Below, piece by piece: positions 5,604 to 8,248 of a stretch of DNA of 8,248 bases. Under the pieces are notes generated by a model that did no database searches, was not told the DNA's origin, and saw only the letters and a program-made list of their open reading frames with translations. Position 1 is the first letter of the stretch; each line of letters opens with the position of its first letter. The translations under genes were made by a program, and so were the position numbers. This stretch comes from Bacillota bacterium (GTDB lineage: Bacteria > Bacillota > DTU025), in NCBI GenBank assembly GCA_003456765.1, contig DMOT01000293.1, positions 1 to 8,248 on the forward strand. The letters are read 5' to 3'.

Positions 5604-6553
5604 GGCGATCCCTCCATATCTCCAGCGAGCGCCCTGACAGTCTGCGAATCCAGGACGCGCGCCTGAACAACGATTCCGGTAACAGCATTCCTCACACGTA
5701 TCCTCTGTCCGGGGCGGCCATCCTGAAGCGCCACCGCCGGCACACTTATCCGCACATCTCCGGCCTCCACTACCAAGGTTATGTCTCCAAGTTGCGCGAC
5801 GACGGGAGGTGCAGTTATCTCCAGCCAGACTAGCACGCTCCTGGCCTCCACCCCGTCGACCATGGCCCTGATCCTGACCCTCACAAAGGCCATGTCAGCT
5901 GCGGTCTGCGCTACTTGAGCCTCAAGGCGCACGTCGCCCAGCGGGACCAGCAGCCCCTGGGGCGCATCACTCCTGGCCACCCTGAAGTCCGAAGGAAGCA
6001 AGGCATGTCCGGTGGAAGCGCATACCGCATCGATCGCAACGGCTTCAATATCCGACGCGGCGATCCGATTCGCCGCAGCTTCAACTGCAACCTCAGACGC
6101 CCCGGCAAAGATGAACTTCGCAGGGTCGATCTTGCGCGCCCTCATCCTCACCTGCACCTGGCCGAGGTTGATCTTTCTGGACGAACCCGGAAGGGGCGCC
6201 GAGCCCACCTCAACCGAGCGGAGCTCCTCGCGGAGCGCGTCATCCTCAACATGGAGGACGGCAATCTCGCCGAGGAGTATCTGCGGCCCCCCGCTCGAGG
6301 CAGAGGGCAACAGCTCAATCGTCATGTCGGCATGGACAGGAGGTTCTGGCGACTCGCCCTCAGCTTCAAGCGCCAGTTCGGATTCTGGCAGCCACTCTGC
6401 ATCGGCGGCGCCGGCGTTTGCAGAGACAGGCACGGCCACAACCAGCAAAGGCATGACCGAAAGGAAGGCCACGAGAATTGCGACAACAACCGCCGGCCTC
6501 TTCCCGTCCGCATCAACAAGCGAGCCCCGGAGCGTCAAGGGTGCACAGCGCAT
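5600..6553 (-). CDS. flgA: Flagellar P-ring assembly chaperone FlgA
   Basis: FlgA is a periplasmic chaperone needed for P-ring assembly from FlgI. The 317-residue product has a signal peptide with hydrophobic core 21-43 and likely cleavage after ANA (45-47). An acidic, Pro/Glu-rich linker spans 48-76. The middle part contains LGEIAVLHVEDDALREELRS (94-113) and PLPGSSRKINLGQVQV (120-135), typical of FlgA N-terminal regions. The C-terminal beta-clip part reads LGDITLVVEAGDVRI (255-269), ALQDGRPGQRIRVRNAVTG (275-293). The usual stretch between these parts, with 'AardI..G..i...Dl', seems to be missing: the protein passes directly from about 247 (EITAPPVV) to the final strand set. The start is ATG 22 bp after flgG, with a weak GGGTTGA site. 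Its place just before flgH and flgI fits its role. Confidence 0.93.
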   Translation of the reverse strand: MRCAPLTLRGSLVDADGKRPAVVVAILVAFLSVMPLLVVAVPVSANAGAADAEWLPESELALEAEGESPEPPVHADMTIELLPSASSGGPQILLGEIAVLHVEDDALREELRSVEVGSAPLPGSSRKINLGQVQVRMRARKIDPAKFIFAGASEVAVEAAANRIAASDIEAVAIDAVCASTGHALLPSDFRVARSDAPQGLLVPLGDVRLEAQVAQTAADMAFVRVRIRAMVDGVEARSVLVWLEITAPPVVAQLGDITLVVEAGDVRISVPAVALQDGRPGQRIRVRNAVTGIVVQARVLDSQTVRALAGDMEGSP

Positions 6554-6575
6554 CTCACATCAACCCCGTTTTCTG

Positions 6576-7364
6576 CTAGCGCCTGAGATTCGTGGCAGTG
6601 GCCAGCATGTCGTCGGAAGCCTGGATCGCCCTGGAGTTCACTTCATAGGCCCTCTGGGCAATGATCATGTTAACCATCTCTTCGACTATCTTGACGTTAG
6701 ACATCTCGAGGAATTGCTGTGCCACAGTGCCCATGCCGTCAAGGCCAGGAGTGCCCACAATGGGGTCGCCCGATGCGGCAGTGGGCCTGTAGAGGTTGCG
6801 CCCTAGCGACGTCAGACCGCCTGGATTTAGAAATCGGGCCAGTTCAATATTGCCCAGCTCCTGCGGTTCGTTCTCGCCTGCGATCTCCACCGACACGGTC
6901 CCGTCAGTTCCAATGGAGATGCTGACCGCATTGTCGGGAACGACGATCTCCGGCTCCATGACATACCCGTCAGACGTGACAACACGTCCGTCGGCATCCA
7001 GTTTGAATGCGCCTGTTCGAGTATAGGAAATCGACCCGTCAGGCATCAGCACCTGGAAGAACCCGTCGCCTTCAATGACCATATCCAAAGGGTTTTCCGT
7101 CTGAACAAAGTCGCCTTGTGAGAAGACTTTTTGAATCGCAGCAGCCCTGGTTCCCAGTCCTACCTGGATGCCTGTGGGCACCCTCGACCCCTGAGCAACA
7201 GTGCTGCCCGCGCTCCTGATGGTCTGATACATCAGGTCCTGGAAGTCAACCCTGCTCTTTTTGTAGCCCGCGCTGTTCACGTTTGCAAGGTTGTTGGCAA
7301 TAACATCCATGTCAAGCTGTTTGGCATGCATTCCGGTGGCCGCACTCCAAAGCGCCCTCATCAT
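6576..7364 (-). CDS. flgG: Flagellar distal rod protein FlgG
   Basis: FlgG builds the distal rod that the P and L rings surround. The 262-residue product has the family's usual length. It has the N-terminal rod motif MMRALWSAATGMHAKQ (1-16) with ANNLANVNSAGYKKS (23-37), then ENPLDMVIEGDGFFQV (90-105), YTRTGAFKLDADGRVVTSDG (114-133), and the C-terminal MSNVKIVEEMVNMIIAQRAY (221-240), ending NLRR. The YKKSRVDFQDLMYQT segment right after the N-terminal motif is the part that tells FlgG from FlgF. The start is ATG-ATG, with AAAGGAGG 11 bases upstream, slightly far. It is separated from flgF by 162 bp, the longest gap in the window, and is followed by flgA after 22 bp. Confidence 0.98.
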   Translation of the reverse strand: MMRALWSAATGMHAKQLDMDVIANNLANVNSAGYKKSRVDFQDLMYQTIRSAGSTVAQGSRVPTGIQVGLGTRAAAIQKVFSQGDFVQTENPLDMVIEGDGFFQVLMPDGSISYTRTGAFKLDADGRVVTSDGYVMEPEIVVPDNAVSISIGTDGTVSVEIAGENEPQELGNIELARFLNPGGLTSLGRNLYRPTAASGDPIVGTPGLDGMGTVAQQFLEMSNVKIVEEMVNMIIAQRAYEVNSRAIQASDDMLATATNLRR

Positions 7365-7390
7365 GGCGTTTCAGTCCTCCTTTATTGTGT

Positions 7391-7416
7391 GGGCTGCCTC
7401 AATCATTCAGCAGCCC
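7391..7416 (-). promoter_or_regulatory. Hairpin upstream of the flgG ribosome binding site
   Basis: GGGCTGC and GCAGCCC form a perfect 7-bp stem with a 12-base loop on either strand. On the transcript the stem ends about 8 bases before AAAGGAGG of flgG. There is no U-run, so it is not a typical terminator; it may act in RNA stability or processing, or in translation of flgG. Confidence 0.5.
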
Positions 7417-7449
7417 GCGGCCCCCGCTGCGCGGTCCGGCCGCAAACAT
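7399..7449 (-). CDS. Possible 16-residue leader peptide before flgG
   Basis: ATG at 7449 is preceded by GAAGGAG with a 9-base spacer and opens a 16-codon frame (MFAAGPRSGGRGLLND) that stops with TGA in the loop of the hairpin at 7391-7416. A ribosome translating it would unfold the upstream arm of that stem and, when stopping, sit over part of the downstream arm, 34 bases before flgG. This could link translation of the leader to flgG expression, but such a short frame could also be chance in GC-rich DNA. I do not recognise the peptide. Confidence 0.2.
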   Translation of the reverse strand: MFAAGPRSGGRGLLND

Positions 7450-7526
7450 TATTCTAAGCTCCTTCAAACAAGCATCCCTCGCCGACCCAGGCGGCCATCA
7501 CTCAATCCGGCCCCCCGTACGGCGTA

Positions 7527-8248
7527 CTAGCCTACCCTTCCAACTTCGTTGATTGCCCTGTCAAGACAGGCATCATGCGATAGCAACGCCCGTTGCGCCG
7601 CCTCGTATATCCGGTAGCCTGCTATCATGTCCACCATTTCACGCACAACACTTATATTCGAAAGCTCCAGCGCCCCCTGGACGACAAAAAACTCCTCAGG
7701 GCCGGCCGGAACCATGCCGCCCGCGGCGGCAAAGAGCCCTCCGCCCTCCTTCGCCAGAGTATCGGGGTTCTCAGGCACAACTACCTGTAGACGGCCAATC
7801 TCCCGTCCACCTGAGTAGAGAAGGCCTTCGGAGTTCACAACCAGCTGTCCGTCTACCCTTATGGGCCCATCTTCCCCCAAAACCCTGTGGCCATCTGCGG
7901 TCACGAGGAACGATTCTGTGTCGAGCCGGAAATTGCCGGCCCGGGTGTACCTGACTCCCCATCCAGTTTCCACCGCGAAGAATCCCTCGCCCTCGATGGC
8001 GAAATCGTAGGGACAGTCCGTATTGGAGATCGACCCTTCAGACATGTCGAAGTAGGCAGAAGTGATCCCGCTTGTCATCCCAAGCCGCCCAACCGGCGTT
8101 CTTCCAAATCCCGTTATGACCTGCGAAAAGGACTCTCCAACCCCAACGTCCCTCTTGTAGCCAGGCGTGGTCACATTCGCCAGATTGCTGGCAGTCAACG
8201 CCTGCCTTACCTCCTGAGCGCGCATGCCGCACGCTGCAGTATAAATAC
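7527..8248 (-). CDS. flgF: Flagellar proximal rod protein FlgF (FlgF/FlhO type), 5' end beyond window
   Basis: FlgF is a rod protein that sits below FlgG. 239 residues are visible. The frame continues past the ATG at 8225 to the window edge and reads IYTAACGMRAQEVRQALTA, which is the family's N-terminal rod helix. That ATG is therefore the internal Met of 'YTAA.GM', and the true start, a few codons upstream, is outside the window. It has NLANVTTPGYKRD, then YDFAIEGEGFFAVETGWGVR, YTRAGNFRLD, and the C-terminal SNISVVREMVDMIAGYRIYE with the final AINEVGRVG, a FlgF/FlhO-like ending. It lacks the KKSRVDFQDLMYQ segment of FlgG, so it is the FlgF-type paralogue. It is followed by flgG after 162 bp. 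In Bacillus the matching pair is named FlhO and FlhP. Confidence 0.92.
   Translation of the reverse strand, partial: IYTAACGMRAQEVRQALTASNLANVTTPGYKRDVGVGESFSQVITGFGRTPVGRLGMTSGITSAYFDMSEGSISNTDCPYDFAIEGEGFFAVETGWGVRYTRAGNFRLDTESFLVTADGHRVLGEDGPIRVDGQLVVNSEGLLYSGGREIGRLQVVVPENPDTLAKEGGGLFAAAGGMVPAGPEEFFVVQGALELSNISVVREMVDMIAGYRIYEAAQRALLSHDACLDRAINEVGRVG

Larger units (their letters stand above)
7365..7526 (-). other. 162-bp gap between flgF and flgG with hairpin
   Basis: This is the only intergenic stretch over 100 bp. Read on the minus strand it holds an AT-rich patch (about 7445-7458) within GC-rich DNA, a perfect 7-bp inverted repeat (7391-7416) and the flgG ribosome binding site AAAGGAGG (about 7376-7383). 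I could not find a convincing -35/-10 pair for a housekeeping or sigma-28 promoter, and there is no T-run terminator. Confidence 0.6.

Noticed and set aside
5915..6806. Two overlapping plus-strand frames (5915-6586 and 6012-6806)
   Set aside because: Both are antisense to flgA and the end of flgG, without recognisable motifs or a good ribosome binding site.
7445..7475. TAGAAT in the flgF-flgG gap as a housekeeping -10 box
   Set aside because: The nearest -35-like TTGTTT is only 9 bases away and no acceptable hexamer lies about 17 bases upstream.
1800..8180. Similar DNA at about 1812, 7261 and 8157 (TTGTAGCC... on the plus strand) as a dispersed repeat
   Set aside because: These are the codons for the shared N-x-SN/AN-V-x-T/S-x-GYK motif at the N-termini of FlgK, FlgG and FlgF; they reflect protein family relationship, not a repeat element.
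7527..8225. ATG at 8225 as the start of flgF
   Set aside because: The frame stays open to the window edge and encodes the conserved IYTAACG before that Met, so the gene starts outside the window.

Overview
The window holds one stretch of a flagellar gene cluster. Eleven genes all lie on the minus strand and are packed with short gaps or small overlaps. In transcription order (high to low coordinate) they are flgF (5' end cut by the window edge), flgG, flgA, flgH, flgI, flgJ (rod-binding type), yvyF, flgM, flgN, flgK and flgL (3' end cut by the window edge). I see no RNA gene, mobile element, CRISPR array or phage gene, and base composition looks even (GC-rich) throughout.

The organism is most likely a diderm member of the Firmicutes (Bacillota). 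YvyF, the single-domain FlgJ and the run flgM-flgN-flgK-flgL are Firmicutes traits. FlgA, FlgH and FlgI make the P and L rings, which only a cell with an outer membrane is expected to need. The GC-rich sequence and frequent GTG/TTG starts would suit a lineage such as Limnochordia better than the low-GC Halanaerobiales, but the window cannot settle this.

Region by region: 8248-6576 encodes the two rod proteins FlgF and FlgG, separated by a 162-bp gap that holds a hairpin and a possible leader peptide. 6553-3712 encodes the export and ring block: the FlgA chaperone, the L-ring FlgH (no lipid-anchor cysteine) and the P-ring FlgI (long linker after its signal peptide). 3702-2811 encodes the rod-binding protein and the double zinc-ribbon protein YvyF. 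A good sigma-28 (FliA/SigD) promoter lies at 2762-2789, just before flgM, so 2739-1 looks like a late-class unit: anti-sigma factor FlgM, export chaperone FlgN, and the hook-filament junction proteins FlgK and FlgL that FlgN serves.

The cluster therefore follows assembly order: rod, rings, then the checkpoint (FlgM holds the late sigma factor until the hook is finished), then hook-filament junction parts and their chaperone. The most notable points are the sigma-28 promoter, the non-lipoprotein FlgH in a Firmicutes-type operon, the FlgI linker, the apparently shortened FlgA, and several starts that the ribosome binding sites place at GTG or TTG codons.
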